Shown here: positions 46,670-55,994 of the stretch, one piece after another
Numbering within the stretch: the first letter of the stretch is position 1
How the letters are laid out: each line of letters starts with the position of its first letter
Assembly: GCF_003971065.1 (NCBI RefSeq)
Contig: NZ_RYDV01000007.1
Location: 62,001-126,000 of the forward strand
Length of the DNA: 64,000 nucleotides
Direction of reading: 5' to 3'
Source: Candidimonas sp. SYP-B2681
GTDB taxonomy: Bacteria > Pseudomonadota > Gammaproteobacteria > Burkholderiales > Burkholderiaceae_B
Translations under genes and position numbers: made by a program
Notes under the pieces: model-generated
Database searches by the model: none
The model's input: the letters and a program-made list of their open reading frames with translations, nothing else
Told to the model about the DNA's origin: nothing

Positions 46670-47626
46670 TCAGGCCGCCGCTTTCTTTCCCAGCGGGCCG
46701 TTGCGGCCGCCGAATCGTTCATATATGTAGGGTTTCGCCGCCTGATACCGCGCCGGATCCTGGCTCAGCAATTGATCCAGGTGTTCCTCCGCCAAATCGA
46801 ACACTGCCCAGTACAACCTTCCGCATAGTTCGCGCGCCGCGTGTCCCGGCCAATCCGCTGGCAGCATCTGCACGGGCAACTGGGGGTCATGCAAGATGAT
46901 ACGACGCCATTCATGTATGGTCAGGGCACGTACCGCAAATGCCTGCGATGGCCGTATGCCCTGATTGCTGGCCTCCAGCATGGGGCCGAAGGTTTCCGAA
47001 AATTTCCGGTATTGGGCCGCGACTCCTTCGAGATCCCAGCATTGCGAAATAAGCGAACTGATAAGTAGTCCGTTGCCGTCATTCAGTTCATGCGCGCACA
47101 ATACCAGTGCATGACTTGATAGCTTGAGTTTATTCAATACCTTTTGCGCGACGGTCTTCTGGTTACGGGGCAAAGCGAAAATTCCCGGGGCGATCGCGCC
47201 AAATCCTGCCCAGATCAATTCTCGGCGCACTGCGCCGCGTTGGCTAAGGCTGCTATTGCCAAAGCGGGGCAGAATCACCAGCGTCCAGTCCCCGTCCCAT
47301 TGCGTTGGCAAGCCATCATAAATCCGGAAAGACGCCTGGCGGGTTAGCTCATCCCCCTGTTCGCTCAGGCGGTATAAGCTGCGCCGCCCGTGGCGCTCGG
47401 ATTGCAACCAGTTCTGTGCCACCAGACGGAAAACGCTGGTCCGCAATAAGCGCTCGTTGATTCCGAGCGGGGTGACCAGTTCGATCAGGTCGCTTAGCCA
47501 AATGCTGCCGCCATGTGGGCCGATCGCGTCACCTAACAACGTCACGCAGAGCGACTTCGCCCGCGGAGGATTGTGCTCGAGCAGCGAATGAATCAAACGC
47601 TGCAACATGCTTTGTGAGTCTTGCAT
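46670..47626 (-). CDS. paaX: phenylacetate catabolon repressor PaaX
   Basis: A 318-residue regulator. The N-terminal GntR-like winged helix (SIWLSDLIELVTPLGINERL, RTSVFRLVAQNWLQSE) is followed by the PaaX core and C-terminal domain (WTLVILPR, IWAGFGAIAPGIF). PaaX represses paa genes until phenylacetyl-CoA binds; that is known for E. coli and Pseudomonas. It is divergent from paaA with 137 bases between, which hold a strong promoter and an inverted repeat. Context fits exactly. Confidence 0.94.
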   Translation of the reverse strand: MQDSQSMLQRLIHSLLEHNPPRAKSLCVTLLGDAIGPHGGSIWLSDLIELVTPLGINERLLRTSVFRLVAQNWLQSERHGRRSLYRLSEQGDELTRQASFRIYDGLPTQWDGDWTLVILPRFGNSSLSQRGAVRRELIWAGFGAIAPGIFALPRNQKTVAQKVLNKLKLSSHALVLCAHELNDGNGLLISSLISQCWDLEGVAAQYRKFSETFGPMLEASNQGIRPSQAFAVRALTIHEWRRIILHDPQLPVQMLPADWPGHAARELCGRLYWAVFDLAEEHLDQLLSQDPARYQAAKPYIYERFGGRNGPLGKKAAA

Positions 47627-47680
47627 AAAAGAGAATCCCTGGACTGACCTGGCGTCGAATACGATACGGATGCCGTCTTA

Positions 47681-47727
47681 TTTGATACTAAAATCTGATT
47701 GACATCAATATTTTTGTATTAAATAAT
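47681..47727 (+). promoter_or_regulatory. paaA promoter with overlapping inverted repeat
   Basis: TTGACA (47699-47704), a 17-base spacer and AATAAT (47722-47727) form a near-consensus sigma-70 promoter about 36 bases before the paaA ATG. TTTGATACTAAAA (47681-47693) and TTTTTGTATTAAA (47711-47723) form an imperfect inverted repeat (10 of 13) across it, a candidate PaaX operator. Confidence 0.65.
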
Positions 47728-47763
47728 GAGAATTAGCGCCCACAAAAATATAAGGAGACTGCC

Positions 47764-48756
47764 ATGTATGCTCAGCTTGTGGAAACTGGGGCGAAAACTA
47801 TACGCACCGTCGACCAAATGACGGGGCCGGAACTTGGCTTCCAGCAGCGTATCGACGAAGGAATTCGGATTGAAGCCAAGGATTGGATGCCCGATGCTTA
47901 CCGCAAGACACTGGTGCGTCAAATTTCGCAGCACGCTCACTCTGAAATTGTAGGCATGCTGCCAGAAGGTAACTGGATAACACGGGCGCCGTCTCTCAAG
48001 CGTAAGGCCATCTTGCTTGCCAAAGTGCAAGACGAGGCAGGGCACGGGCTATACCTATATAGTGCGGCCGAAACATTAGGCGTGTCGCGTGACGACTTGG
48101 TGGACGATTTACTGTCTGGCAAGGCGAAGTACTCCAGTATTTTCAATTATCCGACCCTCACTTGGGCCGATATCGGAATGATAGGCTGGCTGGTCGATGG
48201 CTCAGCCATCATCAATCAGATTCCGCTCTGCAGATGTTCTTATGGGCCCTACGCAAGAGCCATGGTGCGAGTCTGTAAGGAAGAGTCCTTTCATCAACGC
48301 CAGGGATACGACCTTTTGATTCAGATGTGCTTGCACGGTACGCAGGCGCAAAAGGATATGTGCCAGGAAGCATTCAACCGCTGGTGGTGGCCCGCATTGA
48401 TGATGTTTGGTCCTTCTGACGCCGATTCGCCCAATAGCGCACAATCCATGCAGTGGCGTATCAAGCTTTTCAGCAACGACGAACTGCGCCAGAAAATGGT
48501 GGATCAAACCGTGCCCCAGGCTGATTATTTGGGGCTGAAAGTGCCAGATCCAGACCTCCGATGGAACGAAGAGCTCGGTCACTATGAATTCGGTGAAATC
48601 GATTGGGCAGAGTTTTATGCTGTGATCAAGGGCAATGGTCCGTGTAACCGTGAACGCCTAAAGGCGCGGGTTGACGCACATGAAGAAGGTGCGTGGGTGC
48701 GCGACGCATTCTCGGCATATGCCGACAAGCATGCTCGCCGACTAGCGGTCGCCTGA
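47764..48756 (+). CDS. paaA: phenylacetyl-CoA epoxidase catalytic subunit PaaA
   Basis: A 330-residue di-iron subunit that puts one oxygen atom of O2 onto the ring of phenylacetyl-CoA. Ligand-bearing helices are seen as [30 protein letters not shown] and [16 protein letters not shown] (Glu, Glu-x2-His patterns). GRMLPE-type and [14 protein letters not shown] substrate segments are present. AAGGAGACTGCC precedes the ATG. It opens paaABCDE-N-G-I-K. Confidence 0.97.
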   Translation: MYAQLVETGAKTIRTVDQMTGPELGFQQRIDEGIRIEAKDWMPDAYRKTLVRQISQHAHSEIVGMLPEGNWITRAPSLKRKAILLAKVQDEAGHGLYLYSAAETLGVSRDDLVDDLLSGKAKYSSIFNYPTLTWADIGMIGWLVDGSAIINQIPLCRCSYGPYARAMVRVCKEESFHQRQGYDLLIQMCLHGTQAQKDMCQEAFNRWWWPALMMFGPSDADSPNSAQSMQWRIKLFSNDELRQKMVDQTVPQADYLGLKVPDPDLRWNEELGHYEFGEIDWAEFYAVIKGNGPCNRERLKARVDAHEEGAWVRDAFSAYADKHARRLAVA

Positions 48757-48805
48757 CAATTTACATGGATGACAGGGCGGCGGTGGCGCCGCGGAGGATA
48801 TGAAA

Positions 48806-49093
48806 ATGAGTCAAACCGGATGGCCCCTTTGGGAAGTCTTTATTCGAAGCCAACACGGGCTCGCCCATAAGCATGTAGGCAGTCTGCATGCGCCCGACGC
48901 GGAAATGGCCATCAACAATGCCCGCGATGTCTATACGCGCCGTAACGAGGGGCTGAGCATCTGGGTCGTGAAGGCGAACGATGTGGTCGCCAGCAGTCCG
49001 GGCGATAAAGAACCGTTGTTCGAACCTGCTAATAGCAAGGTGTACCGCCATCCCACATTCTTCCCAATGCCCGAAGAAATCAAGCACATGTAG
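48806..49093 (+). CDS. paaB: phenylacetyl-CoA epoxidase subunit PaaB
   Basis: A 95-residue small subunit of the epoxidase complex, bridging PaaAC heterodimers. WPLWEVFIRSQHGLAHKHVG, HAPDAEMAINNARDVYTRRN and GLSIWVVKANDV are canonical. GGAGGATATGAAA supports the ATG at 48806; 48800 would add two residues (MK) and is too near the ribosome site. Confidence 0.95.
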   Translation: MSQTGWPLWEVFIRSQHGLAHKHVGSLHAPDAEMAINNARDVYTRRNEGLSIWVVKANDVVASSPGDKEPLFEPANSKVYRHPTFFPMPEEIKHM

Positions 49094-49101
49094 GGGGTTC
49101 C

Positions 49102-49866
49102 ATGGATCAAGCCTTGTTTCAATATTTGCTTCGCATGGGCGACACCACGCTGATACTTTCACATCGGCTCGCCGAATGGACGGGACATGGCCCGGCGTTG
49201 GAAGAAGACCTTGCCATGACCAATGTGTCGCTCGATTTACTGGGTCAGTCACGAATGTGGCTGACATTGGCGGGCGACGTCGAAGGGGCGTCTCGCGATG
49301 AAGACCAACTCGCCTATTTGCGCGATGCACCTGAGTATCGCAACTATTTGTTGGTAGAGCGGCCGAACGGCCATTACGGCGACACCATCGCAAGGCAGTA
49401 TTTTTTTGATGTCTGGCATTACTTTCTTCTTGACGCGTTACGGGTGTCATCGGAACAGCGTGTTGCCGCCATAGCCGAAAAATCGCTTAAAGAAGTTACC
49501 TATCACGTGCGACGTTCCTCCGATATTCTTGTGCGGCTGGGTGATGGCACGTCTGAAAGCCACGCCAGGATGCAGGCCGCCATGAACGATGCATGGCGTT
49601 TTGTTGGCGAGCTATTCATCGACGACGACATCGTCCGGACGATGGCCGAACGCAAGGTCGCACCCCTTCATTCGCAGTTGTGGGATGGCTGGCACGGCCA
49701 CGTTCGCCAGACCGTCCACGAGGCGACACTGACACTTCCTGGAGATGATGAAGCCTATCATCCGGCCCATAGGGGCGGGATCACAGGCCGTCATACCGAA
49801 GCGCTCGGGTATATTCTTGCCGAGATGCAGCACCTGCAGCGCGCTTACCCAGGAGCCGCGTGGTGA
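49102..49866 (+). CDS. paaC: phenylacetyl-CoA epoxidase structural subunit PaaC
   Basis: A 254-residue ferritin-like partner of PaaA that lacks a working di-iron set but is needed for the complex. Seen: LFQYLLRMGDTTLILSHRLA, NVSLDLLGQSRMWLTLAG, EDQLAYLRDAPEYRNYLLVE and HVRRSSDILVRLGDGT. It starts eight bases after paaB and overlaps the paaD start. Confidence 0.96.
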   Translation: MDQALFQYLLRMGDTTLILSHRLAEWTGHGPALEEDLAMTNVSLDLLGQSRMWLTLAGDVEGASRDEDQLAYLRDAPEYRNYLLVERPNGHYGDTIARQYFFDVWHYFLLDALRVSSEQRVAAIAEKSLKEVTYHVRRSSDILVRLGDGTSESHARMQAAMNDAWRFVGELFIDDDIVRTMAERKVAPLHSQLWDGWHGHVRQTVHEATLTLPGDDEAYHPAHRGGITGRHTEALGYILAEMQHLQRAYPGAAW

Positions 49867-50372
49867 ATACACGGTCAACTTCCATCTCAAACGACGAGGT
49901 CATGGAGTGCCTCAGACGCGTTCCTGATCCGGAAATTCCTGTGTTATCGGTGGTCGACCTCGGCTTGATTCGGCAAGTCTCATGGGAAGGGCCGGTCTGT
50001 GTGGTGACGATTACGCCAACGTATTCCGGCTGTCCGGCCATGCAGGAAATTTCGACTGATATCAAGAACATATTGCACGCTCGTGGTGTCGATCAGGTTC
50101 GCATCGAAACACAACTGTCACCCGCCTGGACCACCGACTGGATGACTCCCGAGGGGCGCTCAGCGTTAAAGGACTACGGTATTGCACCTCCTGGTGAAAA
50201 GGCGATCGATATCTCGGGCATTACGCGCCGTGCCACCGATGTGCTCGTGGCCTGTCCGTTATGCGGTTCTAGCCATACTCGGCTTATCAGCCACTTCGGG
50301 TCAACTTCATGCAAGGCCTTGTATCGCTGCAACGACTGTGGCGAACCGTTTGACTACTTCAAGGCACATTAA
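49860..50372 (+). CDS. paaD: phenylacetate degradation maturation protein PaaD
   Basis: About 170 residues. The N-terminal part is a DUF59/MIP18-like iron-sulfur assembly domain (LRRVPDPEIPVLSVVDLGLI, TPTYSGCPAMQEIS), and the C-terminus a zinc ribbon (CPLCGSSHTRLISHFGSTSC, YRCNDCGEPFDYFK). PaaD is thought to mature the epoxidase or PaaE iron-sulfur cluster. Start is GTG at 49860 or 49863, inside the end of paaC, behind AGGAGCCGC. Its TAA shares a base with the paaE ATG. Confidence 0.94.
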   Translation: MVNTRSTSISNDEVMECLRRVPDPEIPVLSVVDLGLIRQVSWEGPVCVVTITPTYSGCPAMQEISTDIKNILHARGVDQVRIETQLSPAWTTDWMTPEGRSALKDYGIAPPGEKAIDISGITRRATDVLVACPLCGSSHTRLISHFGSTSCKALYRCNDCGEPFDYFKAH

Positions 50373-51454
50373 TGAATAATTTTTACTCGTTGAAGGTGGC
50401 ATCGGTTGCCAAAAACACGCGCGATGCGGTGGTGGTTACGTTCGACGTACCCCAGGATTTGCACGAGAAGTTCTTTTTTCGCCCTGGCCAGTACCTGACC
50501 CTGCGCACCAGTGTAGACGGCGAGGAATTACGCCGTTCCTACTCGATCTGCGCTGCTCCCAGCGATAAGCAATTAAGGGTGGCCATCAAGCGTATGAACG
50601 ATGGCACTTTTTCCAGCTGGGCTAACCAGCATCTGGAAGCGGGTCAGTCTTTAGAGGTCATGCCCCCAGATGGGCATTTCACCATTGATTTTTCAACTGA
50701 AAATGCGAATCGATACGTGGCCTTTGCCGTGGGTAGCGGTATCACCCCCATCTTGTCGCTGATCAAAAGCGCTCTCGATATTGAGCCCAACAGCAGTTTC
50801 ACTTTGTTCTTTGGCAATCGCGCCTCGTCGGCGGTTTTGTTCCGCGAAGAGATTGAAGACCTGAAAAATCGCTATATGACGCGGTTCTCTCTGGTTTACA
50901 TCATGAGCCGCGAACATCAGGATATAGAGCTTTTCAATGGCCGCCTGGATGGTCCGAAGGTCGAACAATTGCTTCGCCTATGGTTGGACCCTTCACAAAT
51001 CGATTATGCGTTTGTGTGTGGACCCCAGGACATGACCGAGTCCGTCACGCAGGCACTCATCGATAAAGGGGTAGATAAGTCCCGGATCAAGTTCGAACTA
51101 TTTGGTTCGCCAAAAGGACCGCGCGCGCTTCGTACCGGCCACGAGGCGCGTAAGGCGCCCGGTAACGATATGTGCGAAGTGACCGTTATACAAGACGGCA
51201 TTACGCGAAACCTGACCATCGAAAAGAACAAGGATAGCGTACTGGATTCCGCCTTGGCGCAGGGCATCGAGCTGCCTTACTCGTGCAAAGGGGGGGTCTG
51301 TTCCACCTGTCGCTGCAAGGTCATTGAAGGCGAGGTCGATATGGACGCCAATTTTGCCCTGGAAGATTACGAAGTCGCCCGAGGCTTCGTGCTTTGTTGT
51401 CAGAGCTTTCCGGTCAGCGATAAGCTGGTAATTGATTTTGACCAAGAAACCTGA
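50372..51454 (+). CDS. paaE: phenylacetyl-CoA epoxidase reductase PaaE
   Basis: A 360-residue NADPH reductase feeding electrons to PaaA. FAD site RRSYSICAAP, pyridine nucleotide domain FAVGSGITPILSLIKSAL and FVCGPQDMTESV, then a C-terminal plant-type [2Fe-2S] domain, SCKGGVCSTCRCKVIEG, with the fourth Cys in GFVLCCQSFP. The layout FAD, NAD, ferredoxin is that of class IB reductases. Confidence 0.97.
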   Translation: MNNFYSLKVASVAKNTRDAVVVTFDVPQDLHEKFFFRPGQYLTLRTSVDGEELRRSYSICAAPSDKQLRVAIKRMNDGTFSSWANQHLEAGQSLEVMPPDGHFTIDFSTENANRYVAFAVGSGITPILSLIKSALDIEPNSSFTLFFGNRASSAVLFREEIEDLKNRYMTRFSLVYIMSREHQDIELFNGRLDGPKVEQLLRLWLDPSQIDYAFVCGPQDMTESVTQALIDKGVDKSRIKFELFGSPKGPRALRTGHEARKAPGNDMCEVTVIQDGITRNLTIEKNKDSVLDSALAQGIELPYSCKGGVCSTCRCKVIEGEVDMDANFALEDYEVARGFVLCCQSFPVSDKLVIDFDQET

Positions 51455-51547
51455 TTGGTATTTCACTGGACGAGCGCTGCAGCGTTTGCCCACCAACAAT
51501 AATAGGCCTGGCCTGTACGTCAGGCCAGTTTTTTAGGAGTGAGCCAA

Positions 51548-53212
51548 GTGTCTAAAGATTTTTTTAATGATCATCAGGAACTGCTAGAGCAAGCGGTTGC
51601 CGCAACGGCAAGCCGCGGGTACTGGAGTCCGTTTTCCGAATCGCCAAGTCCCCGGGTTTACGGCGAAACGGCGAACGATGACGCCAAGGCGGTATTCGAG
51701 GCTTATCAGGGCAAAGATTTCCCTCTACAACAAGAAGGGGCCACTGGCACTGTCGGAAATGAGCAATCGCCGTTTGGCTTTGCACTAGGCATCCGCTATC
51801 CCCAAGTGCCGGTTGAAACCTTGATCGCCCAGTCTGAACATGCACTCGAATCCTGGCGCGAAGCGGGTCCCCGCGTTTGGTCGGGCGTTTCGCTGGAAAT
51901 TCTTAAACGACTAAACCAGCGTAGCTTCGAAATGGCATATGCGGTGCAGCACACGACGGGACAGGGATTCATGATGGCGTTCCAGGCCGGTGGTGCTCAT
52001 GCCCAGGATCGTGGCGTGGAAGCCGTCGCGTATGCCTGGCAAGAGATGTCGCGCATTCCAGAACTGGTTGCATGGGAGAAACCCCAGGGCAAGCACGATC
52101 CTATCAAGATGCAGAAAAAGTTTACCGTCGTACCCAGAGGGATCAGTCTCATTATCGGTTGCTCTACCTTCCCGACATGGAATGGTTATCCTGGGCTATT
52201 TGCTAGTCTGGCGACCGGCAATACGGTCATCGTCAAACCGCATCCTGCAGCAATCCTGCCTTTGGCCATTACGGTAAGGATCGCTCGTGACGTTTTGGCG
52301 GAGGCAGGATTCGATCCTAATGTCGTATTGTTGGCGGCGCACAGTGCCAGCGACGATACGGCCCAGACTCTGGCCCTGAATCCGGCGGTCAAGATTATCG
52401 ACTTCACAGGCAGCAGCGCCAACGGTAACTGGCTCGAAGAGCATGCTCGCCAGGCGCAGGTCTATACCGAGAAAGCCGGCGTGAATCAGGTCATTATTGA
52501 TTCCGTTGATGATTTTAAAAACGTTGCTCGTAACCTGGCATTCTCTTTTGCGTTGTACTCGGGACAAATGTGTACAGCGCCGCAAAATATTTATGTGCCT
52601 CGCGATGGCATCAAAACCGCGGACGGACATCTGAGTTTCGATGAGGTGGCAGCCGGACTGGCTGAGGCGGTCGAAAAGCTGACTTCCGACCCTGCCAAGG
52701 CCGTGGAAATTACCGGCGCCATTCAGAATTCCGCAACCGTGCAACGCCTCGCAGATGCCAAAGCGCTAGGTTTGACAGTGCTTGCCGACAGTCGCAGCCT
52801 TCAGCATCCGCAATTCGAAAACGCTACGGTCCAGACTCCCTTGCTGTTGAAGGCAAATTCCAACGATCCAGCAATTTCGCGCGAGTGGTTTGGCCCAATT
52901 GTATTTGTCGTAGGAACGGAATCAACTGATAGCAGCATTGAATTGGCCAAACAGAAGGTTATCGAGCACGGTGCGTTGTCCTTTTCGGTCTATACCACTG
53001 ATGACACGGTTGCTCGTAAAGCGCAGAAGGCAGCCGAGCGTGCCGGCGTATCGCTGTCGCTTAATCTGACAGGAGCAGTATTTGTGAACCAGACAGCGGC
53101 GTTCAGCGACTTCCACGGTACAGGCGCCAACCCGGCTGCGAATGCGGCCCTTTCTGATTCGGCCTATGTGGCCAACCGGTTTCGGGTTGTACAAACGCGC
53201 TGGCATGCCTGA
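51548..53212 (+). CDS. paaN: phenylacetate degradation aldehyde dehydrogenase-family protein PaaN
   Basis: A 554-residue aldehyde-dehydrogenase-fold protein of the PaaN type. Seen: VVPRGISLIIGCSTFPTWNG, GNTVIVKPHPAAILPLAIT, DFTGSSANGNWLEEHA, and SGQMCTAPQNIYVP with the catalytic Cys. It lacks the C-terminal MaoC hydratase domain that PaaZ uses to open the oxepin ring, so a separate hydratase is expected. I chose GTG at 51548, eight bases after AGGAG; GTG at 51539 would touch that site. Confidence 0.92.
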   Translation: MSKDFFNDHQELLEQAVAATASRGYWSPFSESPSPRVYGETANDDAKAVFEAYQGKDFPLQQEGATGTVGNEQSPFGFALGIRYPQVPVETLIAQSEHALESWREAGPRVWSGVSLEILKRLNQRSFEMAYAVQHTTGQGFMMAFQAGGAHAQDRGVEAVAYAWQEMSRIPELVAWEKPQGKHDPIKMQKKFTVVPRGISLIIGCSTFPTWNGYPGLFASLATGNTVIVKPHPAAILPLAITVRIARDVLAEAGFDPNVVLLAAHSASDDTAQTLALNPAVKIIDFTGSSANGNWLEEHARQAQVYTEKAGVNQVIIDSVDDFKNVARNLAFSFALYSGQMCTAPQNIYVPRDGIKTADGHLSFDEVAAGLAEAVEKLTSDPAKAVEITGAIQNSATVQRLADAKALGLTVLADSRSLQHPQFENATVQTPLLLKANSNDPAISREWFGPIVFVVGTESTDSSIELAKQKVIEHGALSFSVYTTDDTVARKAQKAAERAGVSLSLNLTGAVFVNQTAAFSDFHGTGANPAANAALSDSAYVANRFRVVQTRWHA

Positions 53213-53241
53213 CTGATCACATTAAAAAAAAGGAGACAAAA

Positions 53242-54030
53242 TTGATCTACGAGAGCATCGAGTTCGCGATGGACGGAGCCGTCGCGCGTATTACCCTGAA
53301 TCGTCCAGACAAACTCAATAGTTTTACGCCGACTATGCACGCCGAGTTGTCTGACGCGATTACCCAAGCCGAAGCGAAGGCTGCCCGGGTCCTCGTCCTT
53401 TCGGGCAACGGGCGCGCCTTTTGCGCGGGCCAGGATCTGTCTGAACGAGAGATGAGCGCGGGATCGGCCCCCATTGACTTGGGCAATACCATTGAAAAAT
53501 ATTATGCGCCATTGGTACGGCGCCTTCGTGCCTTGCCCATCCCGGTCGTAGTGGGTGTCAACGGCGTGGCGGCGGGTGCAGGGGCCAACCTCGCTTTGGC
53601 CGGAGACATCGTCATTGCGAAACAGTCGGCGAGCTTTATTCAGCCTTTCTGCCGCCTTGGCCTTTTGCCGGACACAGGCGGCACCTATGCTTTGCCTCGC
53701 TTGGTGGGGCACGCACGCGCTATGGGGCTAGCCTTGCTTGGCGAAAAGCTTAGCGCACAGGATGCTGCCAATTGGGGCTTGATCTGGCAGTGTGTGGCGG
53801 ACGATCAGTTCGATGCGCGTTTAAATGAATTGGCGGCGCATTTCTCGGGGGCCGCGACGAAAGGTCTCGCCTATACCAAGCATGCCTTGAATCAAAGTCT
53901 AAGCAATTCTCTCGACGAGCAGCTCGATCTGGAGCGTGATCTCATGCGCGAGTTGGGAAGCAGTGCAGACTATGCAGAAGGCGTCGCTGCTTTTCTCGGT
54001 AAACGCCAACCGGTATTCAAAGGAAAATAA
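53242..54030 (+). CDS. paaG: 1,2-epoxyphenylacetyl-CoA isomerase PaaG
   Basis: A 262-residue crotonase-family isomerase turning ring-epoxide into oxepin-CoA. Start TTG at 53242 behind AAGGAGACAAAA. ARITLNRPDKLNSFTPTMHA, oxyanion loop GRAFCAGQDLSER, GVNGVAAGAGANLALAGD and FIQPFCRLGLLPDTGG with the Asp expected in PaaG-type isomerases. Its stop shares a base with the paaI ATG. Confidence 0.94.
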   Translation: MIYESIEFAMDGAVARITLNRPDKLNSFTPTMHAELSDAITQAEAKAARVLVLSGNGRAFCAGQDLSEREMSAGSAPIDLGNTIEKYYAPLVRRLRALPIPVVVGVNGVAAGAGANLALAGDIVIAKQSASFIQPFCRLGLLPDTGGTYALPRLVGHARAMGLALLGEKLSAQDAANWGLIWQCVADDQFDARLNELAAHFSGAATKGLAYTKHALNQSLSNSLDEQLDLERDLMRELGSSADYAEGVAAFLGKRQPVFKGK

Positions 54031-54500
54031 TGAACGCTTCGCCCGCTTCTGTAGAAGTGCAGGTTCAGATTCCAGATGATCCGCAAAAGTTGGCTGAGCT
54101 GACCGCTGCCGCTATGTATGAAAGCGATGCAGCGTCCCAGGCCTTGGGCGCGCGTGTTTTATCTGTGGCGCCGGGACAGGCTCAGATGTCCATGACTGTG
54201 CGTGCCGATATGCTGAATGGGCACAAAACTTGTCATGGGGGTTTCATCTTCGCACTTGCGGACAGCACATTTGCGTTTGCCTGCAATTCGCGAAATCTGG
54301 CCACCGTCGCGTCAGGATGTTCAATAGACTATCTGGCTCCAGGCTTCGAGGGCGATGTACTGACTGCAACCGCCGTCGAGTATTCCCTGGCCGGGCGGAC
54401 CGGCGTCTACGATGTCCACGTGACCAACCAGCACGGCAAGCGGATCGCGATATTTCGCGGGCGGTCCTACCGGATAAAAGGCCAAATCGTAGGCGAGTAG
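54030..54500 (+). CDS. paaI: hydroxyphenylacetyl-CoA thioesterase PaaI
   Basis: A 156-residue hot-dog fold thioesterase that rescues CoA from dead-end paa intermediates. LNGHKTCHGGFIFALADSTF carries the HGG and catalytic Asp; FACNSRNLATVASGCSIDYL and GRTGVYDVHVTNQHGKRIAI follow. Starts within TAATG at the paaG stop. Confidence 0.95.
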   Translation: MNASPASVEVQVQIPDDPQKLAELTAAAMYESDAASQALGARVLSVAPGQAQMSMTVRADMLNGHKTCHGGFIFALADSTFAFACNSRNLATVASGCSIDYLAPGFEGDVLTATAVEYSLAGRTGVYDVHVTNQHGKRIAIFRGRSYRIKGQIVGE

Positions 54501-54547
54501 TGATTCATGTACTTAATAAAAGTGACGATCAATGGCTGGAGACAAAC

Positions 54548-55864
54548 ATGACTGAATTGAATACACAAAATATAGGCCGCGAGGAAGTTGAGCACGCCAG
54601 CCAGGATGAACTCCAAGGCCTGCAGCTCGAGCGCATGAAATGGTCGCTGAAACACGCCTATGAAAACGTCCCTCATTACAAAAAGGCGTTTGATGACGCT
54701 GGCGTTCACCCCGACGACCTGAAGCAGCTCTCGGACATTTCCCGATTTCCCTTCACCACCAAGAAGGATCTGCGCGACAACTATCCCTTCAAGATGTTTG
54801 CCGTGCCACGTGAACAAGTTGTACGGATACACGCATCTAGCGGCACAACAGGAAAACCAACCGTGGTCGGATATACGGCCCACGACATTGCAAACTGGGC
54901 TGACCTGGTAGCCCGTTCGATATGGGCGGCCGGCGGTCGTCCGGGAGACATTGCCCATGTAGCCTATGGGTATGGGCTCTTTACTGGTGGACTGGGAGCT
55001 CATTATGGCGCCGAACGACTAGGCTGCTCGGTGGTGCCGATGTCTGGGGGGCAAACCGAAAAGCAAGTTCAGCTGATCCAGGATTTCCAGCCTTCGATCA
55101 TTATGGTCACGCCTTCTTATTTTTGTAATATCCTCGAGGAAATGGAGCGCGAAGGGCTGGATCCTCGCGATAGTTCGCTACGCATCGGCATTTTTGGGGC
55201 AGAGCCGTGGACCGGCCAAATGCGTGCCGAGATTGAGCATCGTGCAGGTATCGACGCTCTAGATATCTATGGTCTGTCTGAAGTAATGGGTCCCGGGGTA
55301 GCGATGGAATGCGCCGAATCGAAAGATGGTCCGGTAATCTGGGAGGACCACTTTTATCCTGAGATCATCAATCCCGATACTGGCGAGCCGGTGGCCGAGG
55401 GCGAGCCCGGCGAATTGGTATTGACCTCGCTTACCAATGAAGCCATGCCGGTGGTGCGTTACCGGACACGCGATCTTACGCGCTTGCTGCCGCCAACGTC
55501 GCGCAGCATGCGTCGTATGGGCAAGATCACGGGCCGCAGCGACGACATGCTGATCGTTCGCGGTGTGAATATGTTTCCCACTCAGGTGGAAGAGGTCGTG
55601 CTCAGAATCCCCGAGTTAGCGGCGCAATATCAGCTAGTGTTGACCCGTAGCGGAAATCTTGACGAGCTGGAAATCCTGACCGAGGTCCGCCCCGATTTCG
55701 ATCACTTGAGCGTTGCAGAACGTGATTTGCTGGCCGCCAAGCTCAAACATGCCGTGAAGACCTACATTGGGGTCACGGCGCGGGTTACGGTGCAAACCTC
55801 AGGGCTCGTAGAGCGCACCCTTACTGGGAAGGCGCGGCGTGTCGTGGACAAGCGGCCCAAGTAG
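54548..55864 (+). CDS. paaK: phenylacetate-CoA ligase PaaK
   Basis: A 438-residue adenylate-forming enzyme that activates phenylacetate with ATP and CoA. LKHAYENVPHYKKAFDDAGV, the P-loop RIHASSGTTGKPTVVGYT, FGAEPWTGQMRAEIEH, IYGLSEVMGPGVAMECAE and GRSDDMLIVRGVNMFPTQVE are all canonical. GGAGACAAAC precedes the ATG at 54548; the frame upstream overlaps paaI and is not PaaK. It ends the operon at a terminator. Confidence 0.97.
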   Translation: MTELNTQNIGREEVEHASQDELQGLQLERMKWSLKHAYENVPHYKKAFDDAGVHPDDLKQLSDISRFPFTTKKDLRDNYPFKMFAVPREQVVRIHASSGTTGKPTVVGYTAHDIANWADLVARSIWAAGGRPGDIAHVAYGYGLFTGGLGAHYGAERLGCSVVPMSGGQTEKQVQLIQDFQPSIIMVTPSYFCNILEEMEREGLDPRDSSLRIGIFGAEPWTGQMRAEIEHRAGIDALDIYGLSEVMGPGVAMECAESKDGPVIWEDHFYPEIINPDTGEPVAEGEPGELVLTSLTNEAMPVVRYRTRDLTRLLPPTSRSMRRMGKITGRSDDMLIVRGVNMFPTQVEEVVLRIPELAAQYQLVLTRSGNLDELEILTEVRPDFDHLSVAERDLLAAKLKHAVKTYIGVTARVTVQTSGLVERTLTGKARRVVDKRPK

Positions 55865-55891
55865 ACGGATCATTTTGGTTGTTCAAGGTAT

Positions 55892-55921
55892 AACGGCCTT
55901 GCCAGAATTGGCGAGGCCGTT
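55892..55921 (+). terminator. hairpin closing the paa operon
   Basis: AACGGCCTTGCC / GGCGAGGCCGTT, 12 bp with one T-G pair, six-base loop, 27 bases behind paaK. The T run is poor (TTCCTG). Confidence 0.65.
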
Positions 55922-55994
55922 CCTGATTCCGCCGCAGGCAAGGTATCATTCTATAAACGGAGAGCCCGGCAACATTGAATCACCGGATGGATAA

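Noticed and set aside
51548-53212. Calling the aldehyde dehydrogenase PaaZ
   Set aside because: The protein ends at 554 residues without the C-terminal MaoC hydratase domain; the sequence follows PaaN.
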